Under the pieces are notes generated by a model. The model made no database searches, was not told the DNA's origin, and saw nothing but the letters and a program-made list of their open reading frames with translations. From positions 124,001 to 188,000 of the forward strand of contig CABMPP010000003.1 in NCBI GenBank assembly GCA_902388495.1: a stretch of 64,000 nucleotides of DNA, written 5' to 3'. Positions 17,972 through 27,656 of this stretch are shown one piece after another. The position numbers and the translations under genes were made by a program. This DNA comes from an uncultured Bacteroides sp. (GTDB taxonomy: Bacteria; Bacteroidota; Bacteroidia; Bacteroidales; Bacteroidaceae). Every line of letters starts with the position of its first letter. The stretch's first letter is position 1.

Positions 17972-20900
17972 ATGCTAATGGGAAAGTTATGCAGATTACA
18001 TCTCCTTTGGTTGGCTTTGTTGCTACCGGGAGTGTCCTTCGCACAAAATCTTTTAAAAGTGCAAGGTTGTGTTACTGACGAGCAGAACGAGCCACTTATC
18101 GGGGCTACCGTGCAGACTAAAGACAAGTCTAAAGGCACGATAACAGATAGCAGTGGCAACTATGTCTTGTCGGGAGTTCCCAAGGGTTCAACCTTGGTGT
18201 TTTCGTATGTCGGCTACAAGTCGAAAGAAGTAAAGGCAACATCAGTTTCTCTGAATGTTGTTTTGGAATCGGATGATGAGATGCTCGATGAAGTGGTTGT
18301 CATCGGTTATGGCCAGCAGCGCAAGGTGACGCTGACGGGTTCTGTCTCTAATGTAAGTAGTAAGGAACTTCTCAAATCGCCGGCCGCATCGCTTGGTAAC
18401 AGCCTTTCGGGTAAGCTTCCCGGTCTCCAGTCGGTGCAGTACACCGGTGTTCCCGGTGCCGACGATCCTGTCATCCGTATCCGTGGTGTCGGTTCGTTCA
18501 ACAGCGCCGAGCCTCTCGTGCTTGTCGATGGTGTAGAGCGTGAGTTCAGCCAGATAGACCCAAACGAGGTGCAGGACATTTCTATTCTTAAGGATGCGTC
18601 CGCTACGGCTGTCTTCGGTGTGCGTGGTGCCAACGGTGTTATTCTCGTCACCACTCGTCGCGGTGCGATAGGCAAGCCTACCATCACACTAACAGCTTCA
18701 GCAGGTCTTCAGCAGATTTCTAAATTCCTTGAGCCTGCAAACTCCTACGAGTATGCAACGGCTTACAACCATGCTCAGGCAGTGGAAGGAGTGGCCGAGG
18801 ACGGATGGAAGTTCTCGAAGGAAGCTATACAGCACTGGAAGGACATGGATATGCCCACCGTTTATCCAAGCACCAACTGGTTTAAGTACTTGATGAATGA
18901 CCACGCATGGCAGCAACAATATAATATTAATGTGTCGGGTGGTACTGAACGTGCCCGCTATTTCGTTTCTGTCGGTATGCTCGATCAAGACGGTCTTTTC
19001 AAAACCTTCGACCAGGGTGATGACGCGAACTTCAAATACCGCCGTTACAACTTCCGCGCCAACCTCGATGTAGATTTCTCTAAGCTGAGTACGCTTTCTA
19101 TCGGCATCGGTGGACGCATTGGCAGACGCAACTCTATCGGTAATGGTGAATATAACGGTCAGTCTGGTGTCTTTGGTGTTGAGGGGCTTCTCAACAATGG
19201 TACGCCCATGTCTGGCTACGGTCTTGATAGTGAGGGACGTCGCATCGTTTCCGACCCTGACCTCGTTGGCGCAGTTGGCTCCGATGGTCTCGGCCTTATC
19301 TACGAACATGGTTATACTACTGAGCGTCAGAGTGTTGTAAACCTCGATCTTCAGTACAAGCTCAAGCTCGACTTTATCACCAAGGGGCTTGATTTCCGTA
19401 TCAAGGGTTCCTACAACTCTGACTATACACAGCAGAAAAAACGTACTACTGACGGTGGAATCAGCTACAAGGCCACCATCGCCAAGGGTGAATACAACGA
19501 AGACGGTTCTCCGAAGATTGTTTATGTCCGTCGGGGTGACTCATGGCCTCTTGGCTATGAGGAGAAAAAATGGGGAGGTAGAAACTGGTATGCAGAAGCG
19601 AGCCTCAACTATGCCCGCAAGTTCGGTGACCACAATGTGGGTGCGCTTCTTCTTTATAATGAATCCAAGAATTACTATCCCGGCGGTATCTACAATTCCA
19701 TCCCACGCGGCTATGTGGGTATGGTGGCCCGCGCCACTTATGACTATCAGACCAAGTATATGATAGACCTCAACATGGGCTATAACGGCTCGGAGAACTT
19801 CGCCAAAGGCAAGCGCTTCGGCTTTTTCCCTTCCGCTTCTATCGGCTGGATCATCTCTTCCGAGAAGTTCTGGGAGCCTATCCGTAACGTTGTTTCCTAT
19901 TTCAAACTTCGCGGTTCTATCGGTAAGGTAGGTAATGACCAGGGTATTGGCCGTTTCCTCTATCTGCCCGGCACGTGGCAGTTCTACACCAACGACAATG
20001 GTAAAGGTGGTGCATGGTGGACCAACGACCGTACAGGTAACTTTGGTACCAACAACGGTGTGTTCATGCCTGGCGCACGCGAATCCAGCAACGGTAACCC
20101 CGATGTTACTTGGGAAACAGCTACCAAGCAGAACTATGGTGCGGATGTACGCTTCTTTGGAGACCGTTTGAGCCTCGGTGTCGACCTCTTCTGGGAAGAC
20201 CGTAAGAACATCCTCGTTTCCAACGAAACAACCATTGCAGGTATTTCCGCTCTCAAACCTAACTCCATCAACTTTGGCCGTGTCAAGAACCATGGTTATG
20301 AAGTGACCCTACGTTGGGCCGACCGTATAGGTAAAGTGGACTACTCAATAGCTCCTACATTTGCTTTCGCACGCAACAAGGTTGTGGAAATGGCAGAAGT
20401 GAAGAAGGAATTCCCACACATGTATCATACGGGGCATCCTGTAGGTCAGCCTTTCGGCTACGACTTCTTTGAGTTCTATGTTCCTGGTGAAACCGAACAG
20501 CGCTACAAGGAAGTTTACGGCGTTGACATGCCGGACCAGCAGATTACATTGCGTCCCGGTGACAGCGTATTCGCTGACCTCACAGGTGATGGCAAGGTGG
20601 ATGCCAACGATGTACATGCTATCGGCTACAGCGATATTCCCGAGTATACTGGTAGCATAAACGCAACCCTCAACTGGAAGGGTCTCGACTTCTCCATGAC
20701 TTGGGTAGGCGCCACTCACGTTAACCGTCAGCTCAGTTCTTTCTATACTCCGGCCTTCGGTACCGGTAACCAGTCCATGCTCAATAAATGGGTCTATGAC
20801 AATTCCTGGACCGAGGATAACCCCGGTGCCATCCTGCCACGTATCTCTCTTGAGAAATCGGCACGCGAGCATAACGGTTCACTTTCAGACCCATGGATGG

Positions 20901-21118
20901 TCGATGCATCGTATATCCGTCTGAAGAACCTTGAGATTGGTTATTCATTCCGCATACCCGGTGTGCCCATCAACAACATCCGTGTTTATGCCAATGGTTA
21001 TAACCTCCTTACTTTCACAAGCTTCAAGGCCAATGACCCGGAGGCGCAAGCCGGCTATGGTAGCACGCGTTATCCTATGACCCGTGTTTATAACTTCGGT
21101 ATCAACTTAAATTTCTAA
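17972..21118 (+). CDS. SusC/RagA family TonB-dependent transporter
   Basis: An outer-membrane porin that imports oligosaccharides with TonB energy. I chose the ATG at 17972 (or 17978) because the signal peptide LHLLWLALLLPGVSFAQ follows; the open frame to 17873 lies before the -7 element. Residues ~28-105 are a CarboxypepD_reg-like domain (VQGCVTDEQNEPLIGATV), then the SusC plug (GYGQQRKVTLTG, VRGANGVILVTTRRG) and a beta-barrel ending in the aromatic terminus NFGINLNF. It is followed after 11 nt by its SusD partner. Codon choice is richer in CTC and CTT for Leu than in the housekeeping genes, which may reflect transfer. Confidence 0.96.
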   Translation: MLMGKLCRLHLLWLALLLPGVSFAQNLLKVQGCVTDEQNEPLIGATVQTKDKSKGTITDSSGNYVLSGVPKGSTLVFSYVGYKSKEVKATSVSLNVVLESDDEMLDEVVVIGYGQQRKVTLTGSVSNVSSKELLKSPAASLGNSLSGKLPGLQSVQYTGVPGADDPVIRIRGVGSFNSAEPLVLVDGVEREFSQIDPNEVQDISILKDASATAVFGVRGANGVILVTTRRGAIGKPTITLTASAGLQQISKFLEPANSYEYATAYNHAQAVEGVAEDGWKFSKEAIQHWKDMDMPTVYPSTNWFKYLMNDHAWQQQYNINVSGGTERARYFVSVGMLDQDGLFKTFDQGDDANFKYRRYNFRANLDVDFSKLSTLSIGIGGRIGRRNSIGNGEYNGQSGVFGVEGLLNNGTPMSGYGLDSEGRRIVSDPDLVGAVGSDGLGLIYEHGYTTERQSVVNLDLQYKLKLDFITKGLDFRIKGSYNSDYTQQKKRTTDGGISYKATIAKGEYNEDGSPKIVYVRRGDSWPLGYEEKKWGGRNWYAEASLNYARKFGDHNVGALLLYNESKNYYPGGIYNSIPRGYVGMVARATYDYQTKYMIDLNMGYNGSENFAKGKRFGFFPSASIGWIISSEKFWEPIRNVVSYFKLRGSIGKVGNDQGIGRFLYLPGTWQFYTNDNGKGGAWWTNDRTGNFGTNNGVFMPGARESSNGNPDVTWETATKQNYGADVRFFGDRLSLGVDLFWEDRKNILVSNETTIAGISALKPNSINFGRVKNHGYEVTLRWADRIGKVDYSIAPTFAFARNKVVEMAEVKKEFPHMYHTGHPVGQPFGYDFFEFYVPGETEQRYKEVYGVDMPDQQITLRPGDSVFADLTGDGKVDANDVHAIGYSDIPEYTGSINATLNWKGLDFSMTWVGATHVNRQLSSFYTPAFGTGNQSMLNKWVYDNSWTEDNPGAILPRISLEKSAREHNGSLSDPWMVDASYIRLKNLEIGYSFRIPGVPINNIRVYANGYNLLTFTSFKANDPEAQAGYGSTRYPMTRVYNFGINLNF

Positions 21119-21129
21119 CATTCAAGACA

Positions 21130-23100
21130 ATGAATCTAATAAAGAAACTCAGAATAAAGACTGTTACCATTATATGTGTAGCTGTTACCATGATGGGGAT
21201 GGGTTCGCTGAACTCCTGTGTCGATGATATTAACATCGGAAATGGCTTCCTTGACAAGCAGCCGGGTGTCGATGTGACCGTAGACTCCATCTTTGTCAAG
21301 GGAGAGAATGCAAAGCGTTTCCTCTGGCACATGTACGGTGCTATGCACAACCCTTTCACCTATACAGGTGCAGTATGGTATTCTCACCCCGATGCCCTTA
21401 CCGATATTTGCCAGTCGTACTGCGGATGGCACAATCTTGGGAAGTACTACGGTGGTGACCTTACCGAGACCGACCAGGATAACGGCGGTTTCGCCAAGTT
21501 CCCCTTCATCGCCAACGGTGACGGCAATAACCGTGCAGGCATTTGGCGTACCATCCGTGAGGGTTGGATTTTTGTCGAGAACATCGACCGCGTTCCCGAC
21601 TTGAGCGAATCAGAGAAGAGCCAGCTCCGTGGCGAGGTGTATGTCATCATGGCATCGCGCTATCTCGATGCTTTCCGCAACTTCGGAGGCCTGCCCAAAG
21701 TGGACCGCTCATTCATGGCCGCTGATGTGGTAGATGGCAGGCGTATGAGCGTAATTGAGACGGCAGAGTTCATCGACGAGCTTATCCAGGCCGCTATCAA
21801 CGAGCCGGGTCTTCCTTTCTTTGTGCAGGATCAGGCCACCAACTCCGGACGTCTGACCAAAGGCTCGGCCTATGGTCTGCGTGTAAGGCTGTGGAACTTC
21901 GTGGCTTCGCCTCTGTTTAATAGTGACAAACCTTATCTTGAATTCACCCGTAACGAGGAGAATCAGGACCTCAATCAGGTATGGACCGGTGGTTACAAGT
22001 CCGAACTTTGGCAGAAAGCACTGAAGGCTTGTGAGGATTTCTTCCAAGCCAATAGCGCCAACGGCAACTATTTCGCCCTTGTACAGCCCACCGGTAACAG
22101 TGAACAAGACTATTGCAACGCTTTCCGTGCTGCCTACTGGTTCCGTGGCAACAGCGAGAAGGTGATTGAAGTTCATGCCGGTTTGGGTACAAATGCTTGG
22201 AATGGTGACTGGAACGTAGAAGGTATGGATGAGTTCGGTATGGCTCTCTTCACCCTCGAATATATGGAAATGTTTGGTATGGCAGACGGTCGTAACTTCC
22301 CTTACGACAACGTGTTCAATACCGATAACCCCAACAACGTAGATATTTTTGCCAACCGCGACCCGCGTCTTTACGAGACAATGGTGGTGAACCGCAACAA
22401 TCTTGTCGAGCAATATCAGGGGCTTTCGAGCACCGAGATATGGCAAGGTGGCAATGTTGACCAGACCTTCAGTCCTGCTGTTACCGACAATCCATGGTCT
22501 ACCCGTATGAAACTGTTCAAGTATCTCCGCGACAACGGCTATGCGGCATACTATCCGACCAACTATGCTTATCTGCGTATGGCCGACATTCACCTTTGCT
22601 ACGCTGAGGCACTCGCACAGACAGGCAATCTGCAGAAAGCCTGCGACGAAATGAACAAGGTGCGTGCACGCGTAGGTCTTGGCAAGGTAGAGGTCCTGAA
22701 CCCAGGGCTCAACCTAACTACCAACAAGGACAACTTCATCGAGCAACTCCTTAGGGAACGTGCCTGTGAGTTCGGTTATGAAGACTCGCGCTGGTATGAC
22801 CTCATCCGCTACAAGAGAGTCGACATATTCAAGAAACAGGTACACCAGTTGCGTGTATGGCGCAAGGATGCCAATGGCAAGAAAATGGATCCCGCCGACT
22901 ACGGTGGCAACACGAGTCTCGAACCCGGTGAACCTTGGCCCAACTGTATCTATGAGAAGATACCTTGTACCAACAATATCCGCGTATGGTGGGATACTGA
23001 CAGCCAGACGAGCAAGTGGACCGATAAATGGTATCTCTCGCCTATTTCACGTGATGAGATCAACAAGGGCTATGGCCTGAACCAGAACCCAGGTTGGTAA
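21130..23100 (+). CDS. SusD/RagB family surface glycan-binding lipoprotein
   Basis: A 656-residue lipoprotein (MGSLNSC, Cys30) that caps the SusC barrel and captures glycan at the cell surface. The C-terminal region has SusD signatures: YLRMADIHLCYAEALAQTG, RERACEFGYEDSRWYDLIRY and the terminal YLSPISRDEINKG...NQNPGW. It lies 11 nt after susC and 34 nt before the second susC-like gene, so the four genes are likely one transcript. Confidence 0.95.
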   Translation: MNLIKKLRIKTVTIICVAVTMMGMGSLNSCVDDINIGNGFLDKQPGVDVTVDSIFVKGENAKRFLWHMYGAMHNPFTYTGAVWYSHPDALTDICQSYCGWHNLGKYYGGDLTETDQDNGGFAKFPFIANGDGNNRAGIWRTIREGWIFVENIDRVPDLSESEKSQLRGEVYVIMASRYLDAFRNFGGLPKVDRSFMAADVVDGRRMSVIETAEFIDELIQAAINEPGLPFFVQDQATNSGRLTKGSAYGLRVRLWNFVASPLFNSDKPYLEFTRNEENQDLNQVWTGGYKSELWQKALKACEDFFQANSANGNYFALVQPTGNSEQDYCNAFRAAYWFRGNSEKVIEVHAGLGTNAWNGDWNVEGMDEFGMALFTLEYMEMFGMADGRNFPYDNVFNTDNPNNVDIFANRDPRLYETMVVNRNNLVEQYQGLSSTEIWQGGNVDQTFSPAVTDNPWSTRMKLFKYLRDNGYAAYYPTNYAYLRMADIHLCYAEALAQTGNLQKACDEMNKVRARVGLGKVEVLNPGLNLTTNKDNFIEQLLRERACEFGYEDSRWYDLIRYKRVDIFKKQVHQLRVWRKDANGKKMDPADYGGNTSLEPGEPWPNCIYEKIPCTNNIRVWWDTDSQTSKWTDKWYLSPISRDEINKGYGLNQNPGW

Positions 23101-23134
23101 TACAGATTTTAAATACCAATAAGACTTGTAGAAT

Positions 23135-25912
23135 ATGAATATAAATAGAATGTTGATGCTTGCGACTGTATTTGCCTCTCTCACGGCAAATGCGCAGGTA
23201 AAACTCAACGATAAGAATGCAAATGCCTATGACTTGGGTTACGGCGTGGAAATAAGCAATTTCCTCAGCACCGCTTCCGCAACCACAATCACAGGCGAAG
23301 AATTGCAGCAGACTTCGGCAACGAACCTTGCCCAGGCCCTCTATGGACGTCTGCCGGGCCTCACGGCTCTATCGCAAGGCGGCTTCTCGGGCGACGAAAA
23401 GAAGGGTGCCTCATTTAATATCCGTGGCTATCATACGCTTAACGATAAAAACATTCTCATCCTCGTCGATGGCTACGAGCGTCCCATCGACCGCCTCAGT
23501 GTAGAGGAAGTGGAGAGCGTTACCATCCTCAAGGATGCCGCTGCTACAGCACTTCTTGGCCATGAGGGCATCAATGGTGCCATACTGGTGAAGACAAAGC
23601 GTGGCACAGAAGGCAAGACACGCATCAAGGTGAACTACAGCCATAAGTTCCAGTTCGACCCTGAATTCGCAGACATGGTAGACGGTTACGGCTATGCCAA
23701 TGCCTTCAACAATGCCCGTCGCAACGACGGACTCTCTGCCGCATATACCGAGCAGGAGCTTAACCTCTTTAAAGATGGTTCCGACCCGCACTTCTATCCT
23801 AACGTGAACTGGCGCGACCTTACTTTCAAGAACACTGCCGAGGAAGACCATGCATACGTTTCGGTGTACGGAGGTACGAACAAGGTGAAATACTACACCC
23901 ATATCGATTATACCGATGTGCGCGGTGCCTTCAAGGACACCAAGCAGGCCGATTACAATGCGCAGTTGCGACAGTCGAAGGCCAATATCCGCACCAATCT
24001 CGACTTCAACATCACCAACACTACTCTTATGTCGGTGAATCTCTTCGGCATGTTCCAAGAGACCAAGCGGCCTTCCGACCTCAGTGCCGATGATGCTACA
24101 GCTGCCATCTACAGACTGCCGGCCAGTGCCTTCCCTTATAAGACCTCGACAGGTATATGGGGTGGTAACGAGGCATACGGTGATGCCAACCCCATTGCCA
24201 AGATTCAGGAGTCCGGCTTCTACAAGACCCATCAGCGGCAGTTATGGGTAGATGCCAAGCTGTCGCAAAACCTCGACTTCCTGGTCAATGGCCTGAGCGT
24301 ATTTGTCAGTGCCGGCTATGCCAATTCGGCGATCTACGCGGAGAACTCACACAAGGCACACCAGTATGGCTACGAGCGTTACACCGGTACCATTGGCGAC
24401 AAGAACAACGTATCTCTGAGCACATTCGGTAACAAGGAGACCAACCTCACCTTCAGTAACTGGAATGACAGACAATGGTGGAAAGCAAAGGCCAGCATAG
24501 GCTTCAACTACAAGCGTTCGTTCTTCGACGACGACCACTTCAATGCTACCGTCCTTTACGACAACAGCGGTTCGAGCACCGATGAACGTGGAAACACCTT
24601 CTATCGTCAGAACATCATGGGAGTCTTCCACTACGACATTCGGAACCGCTATGTGGCCGACCTTGTGCTTGCAGGCAACGGCTCCAGCCGTACCTATCCT
24701 TCTAAGTGGGCATTCTCACCCACACTGTCGCTCGGCTGGATTTATGCCAACAGCGACGAGGGCCTGCTCAACTACGGTAAGTTGCGTGCATCGGCCGGCA
24801 TCCAGCATACCGACTATATGCCTACCTATGGCATGTGGCTTCCCACATGGGATGTTACACACGGCTATGTGATTATTGGTAACAACTACGGTGCTACCTG
24901 GGGCGCATCGCTCGGAGCCTTCCCCACTACCAACTTCGCACAGGAGACCTCTACAAGCTTCAACCTCGGTACCGACCTTCGCCTGGCGAATGCTCTTGAC
25001 ATCTCAGTAGATGCCTTCTACCAACTTCGCAGCCACATCATGCTCTCTGCAAATAATGAGAACTCATCAGTAGTAGGTATACAGTCGTCATACAACGATG
25101 TGGGCGAAGTGAAGAGCTACGGTTTCGAGGTAGGTGCCAAGTACGTGAAGAAGCTCACTTCCGACCTTAATCTCAATCTCGGTGCCAACTTGTCGTGGGC
25201 ACGCAATGAGGTGAGCAAGTTTATCGGCACACCGACCTATCCGCTGAGCGACCCTGTAGGCCGCCGTGTAAACGAGGCGTGGGGATTCAAGTCGGCAGGC
25301 TTCTTCAAGGATCAGGCCGATATAGACGCCAGCTACCGTCAGGAATTCTCTACTGTAAGACCTGGTGACATCAAATATCAGGACCTCAACGGTGACCAGG
25401 TAATCAACGAGTTCGATATGACCAGTCTCGATGGTGCTACCGATATTCCTGAGCTCAACTACGCCTTCAATGTCGGTATAGAGTATAAAGGCCTCGGCCT
25501 GAATGCATGGTTCCAGGGCATCGGCAACTATATGAAGCGTCTTCCGTCGACAATATGGGGGGGCATGGCCAACAACGGCAACCTTTCAGTGGACTACTAC
25601 AACAATTGCTGGGATGTGGCTGGCGACAAAGCTCTCTACCCACGCCTGACAACTCTGGACAATAGCAACAACAATCAGGCAAGCAACGTCTGGCTCAAGC
25701 CTGTCCACTTCTTGAAGATGCGCAACATCGAGGTCTACTACAAAGTTCCTGCAACGCTGCTCTCAAGGCTCTCTCTTACCGCAGCCAGGGTGTTTGTTCA
25801 GGGCGAGAACCTTCTTTCCTTCGACAATGTTGAGGCTATGGATGCCGAGGTGCTCTCGACGGCATATCCCATGTTCAAGGGTGTAAACATAGGTATCACA
25901 CTAACCTTCTAA
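23135..25912 (+). CDS. SusC-like TonB-dependent transporter without N-terminal carboxypeptidase-like domain
   Basis: 925 residues. After a signal peptide (MLATVFASLTANAQ) the protein goes almost directly to the plug (ATTITGEELQQTSATNLAQALYG, SFNIRGYHTLNDKN, AAATALLGHEGINGAILVKTKRG). The ~80-residue CarboxypepD_reg-like domain of the first SusC is absent, which explains its short length. It ends in NIGITLTF, an aromatic outer-membrane barrel end. It is paired with the SusD-like gene 15 nt downstream. It may import a second product size or a different glycan from the same source. Confidence 0.92.
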   Translation: MNINRMLMLATVFASLTANAQVKLNDKNANAYDLGYGVEISNFLSTASATTITGEELQQTSATNLAQALYGRLPGLTALSQGGFSGDEKKGASFNIRGYHTLNDKNILILVDGYERPIDRLSVEEVESVTILKDAAATALLGHEGINGAILVKTKRGTEGKTRIKVNYSHKFQFDPEFADMVDGYGYANAFNNARRNDGLSAAYTEQELNLFKDGSDPHFYPNVNWRDLTFKNTAEEDHAYVSVYGGTNKVKYYTHIDYTDVRGAFKDTKQADYNAQLRQSKANIRTNLDFNITNTTLMSVNLFGMFQETKRPSDLSADDATAAIYRLPASAFPYKTSTGIWGGNEAYGDANPIAKIQESGFYKTHQRQLWVDAKLSQNLDFLVNGLSVFVSAGYANSAIYAENSHKAHQYGYERYTGTIGDKNNVSLSTFGNKETNLTFSNWNDRQWWKAKASIGFNYKRSFFDDDHFNATVLYDNSGSSTDERGNTFYRQNIMGVFHYDIRNRYVADLVLAGNGSSRTYPSKWAFSPTLSLGWIYANSDEGLLNYGKLRASAGIQHTDYMPTYGMWLPTWDVTHGYVIIGNNYGATWGASLGAFPTTNFAQETSTSFNLGTDLRLANALDISVDAFYQLRSHIMLSANNENSSVVGIQSSYNDVGEVKSYGFEVGAKYVKKLTSDLNLNLGANLSWARNEVSKFIGTPTYPLSDPVGRRVNEAWGFKSAGFFKDQADIDASYRQEFSTVRPGDIKYQDLNGDQVINEFDMTSLDGATDIPELNYAFNVGIEYKGLGLNAWFQGIGNYMKRLPSTIWGGMANNGNLSVDYYNNCWDVAGDKALYPRLTTLDNSNNNQASNVWLKPVHFLKMRNIEVYYKVPATLLSRLSLTAARVFVQGENLLSFDNVEAMDAEVLSTAYPMFKGVNIGITLTF

Positions 25913-25926
25913 TTAAAGATACAGTT

Positions 25927-27621
25927 ATGAACAAGATAAAATATGCTCTTTTAGGTATGGCAGCAGCACTATTTGCAGGCTGCGCCGACCTGGATTACAA
26001 CGAAGCTTCGAACCGCGATGAGGACTGGACCTACAACAGTCCCCTCAACGGTATCAAGGCTCTCGTCTACGATGTCTATGCACAAATGCCGAGCGAGTTC
26101 AAAGACAATGTCTACGGTGACGGTGCCCTGATAGCCAGTGCCACAGACGAGTCTGAGTTTGCACTTTCCTTCTCACCTATTCACAAGTATTTCAACGGTG
26201 GCTGGACTCCTTCGAATCCTTTCGCGACCACATGGACCAGTTCATATCGTGCCATCACTCAGGTGCACATGTACCTTGAGCGCATCCACAAGATAGACCT
26301 GTCGGATTATGAATACGATCCCGACTATCAGACCATGGTGCAGCAGTTCGAGATATTCCCTTACGAGCTGCGTTTCCTCCGTGCCTATTTCTACTTCGAG
26401 TTGGTACGTGCCTACGGCGATGTGCCTTTGGTGACCACAACCCTCACCAATGAGCAGGCCAACAGCGTGGAGCGCACTCCGGCCAAGGAGGTGTTCAAGT
26501 TTATCATCAACGAACTGGATGCCGTGGCCCAGTATCTGCCCGTATCGTACAATGACATTCCCGGTCAGGAGATTGGTCGTGCCACCCGTGGGGCTGCTCT
26601 TGCACTGAAGGCACGTGTACTTCTTTATCAGGCTTCCCCGCTGTTCAATACGGATAATAATAAGGAGCTTTGGAAAGAGGCCGCTGCTGCCAGCAAGGTC
26701 ATCATCGATAATGCGCAGCGCTGGGGCTACAAGCTCAGCAGCTATGCCAACCTGTGGGGGCACGATACATTCACCAATCCTGAATTCATCTTCGTACTGG
26801 GCACCCAGGCAAGCAACAACTTCGAGAAGTACAATTATCCGGTAGGGGTAGAGAATGGTAACTCCGGTAACTGCCCTACGCAGGCACTGGTAGACGCCTA
26901 CGAATATCAAGCCGACGGCAAGACATTCCGGGAGAAGCATCCCGGAGATGTGGACGTGACTGCCGAGAATCCATACGATGGCCTTGACCCGCGTTTCGAA
27001 CTCACTGTAGTGAAGAACGGCGACCTCTGGCCCTCCAACGCAACTCAGCAGATTACCATTGAGACGTATCAGGGTGGCTTCAACGGTGCTCCCAAGTATG
27101 GTGCAACTACCACAGGCTACTACCTGAAGAAGTTTGTGGACGGTAACTGCGTGACCACAGCCAACAACCAGACTACCACTCGCCACAACTGGATTGTGAT
27201 GCGTCTGGCCGAGGTTTACCTCAACTATGCCGAGGCCATGTACCAGTACTACGGCAATGCTGACGAACCGGGCGATCTGGGCCTCTCGGCCAACGAGGCC
27301 ATTAACGTGCTTCGTAACCGTCCCGACATCATGATGCCCGAGTTCCAGGGAAGCAATGGCTTTGAAGAGCGCTACATGCGTGAGCGCATGGTAGAGCTTG
27401 CCTTCGAAGGTCAGCGCTTCTGGGATGTACGTCGCTGGAAGAAAGGTGCCGAGTTCTTTAAGAGTGTCGATGTGGCAGACTTCAAGCTGAATGGAGACGG
27501 CAACCTGATTCTCAACCGCGTGACCAAGGCTCGCCAGTGGGACGAGAAGTACTATCTGTACCCCATCCCACAATCTGAGCTTCAGAAGAATGGCAACCTG
27601 ACGCAGAACCCCAATTGGTAA
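25927..27621 (+). CDS. SusD/RagB family lipoprotein (second copy)
   Basis: A 564-residue lipoprotein (ALFAGC, Cys19). SusD features are the N-terminal Y..AITQVHMYLERI region, LRFLRAYFYFELVRAYGDVPLV, WIVMRLAEVYLNYAEAMYQ, RMVELAFEGQRFWDVRRWK and the terminal LYPIPQSELQKN...QNPNW. It partners the short SusC-like protein encoded just upstream. It is followed after 35 nt by the TIG-domain surface protein, a frequent third component (SusE/F position) of such loci. Confidence 0.95.
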   Translation: MNKIKYALLGMAAALFAGCADLDYNEASNRDEDWTYNSPLNGIKALVYDVYAQMPSEFKDNVYGDGALIASATDESEFALSFSPIHKYFNGGWTPSNPFATTWTSSYRAITQVHMYLERIHKIDLSDYEYDPDYQTMVQQFEIFPYELRFLRAYFYFELVRAYGDVPLVTTTLTNEQANSVERTPAKEVFKFIINELDAVAQYLPVSYNDIPGQEIGRATRGAALALKARVLLYQASPLFNTDNNKELWKEAAAASKVIIDNAQRWGYKLSSYANLWGHDTFTNPEFIFVLGTQASNNFEKYNYPVGVENGNSGNCPTQALVDAYEYQADGKTFREKHPGDVDVTAENPYDGLDPRFELTVVKNGDLWPSNATQQITIETYQGGFNGAPKYGATTTGYYLKKFVDGNCVTTANNQTTTRHNWIVMRLAEVYLNYAEAMYQYYGNADEPGDLGLSANEAINVLRNRPDIMMPEFQGSNGFEERYMRERMVELAFEGQRFWDVRRWKKGAEFFKSVDVADFKLNGDGNLILNRVTKARQWDEKYYLYPIPQSELQKNGNLTQNPNW

Positions 27622-27656
27622 AGCAGATTCAATGAAATATCAAACGAATAAGACTT

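Noticed and set aside
26242..27573. Long minus-strand open frame (443 codons)
   Set aside because: Antisense to the second SusD gene; SusD motifs decide the strand.
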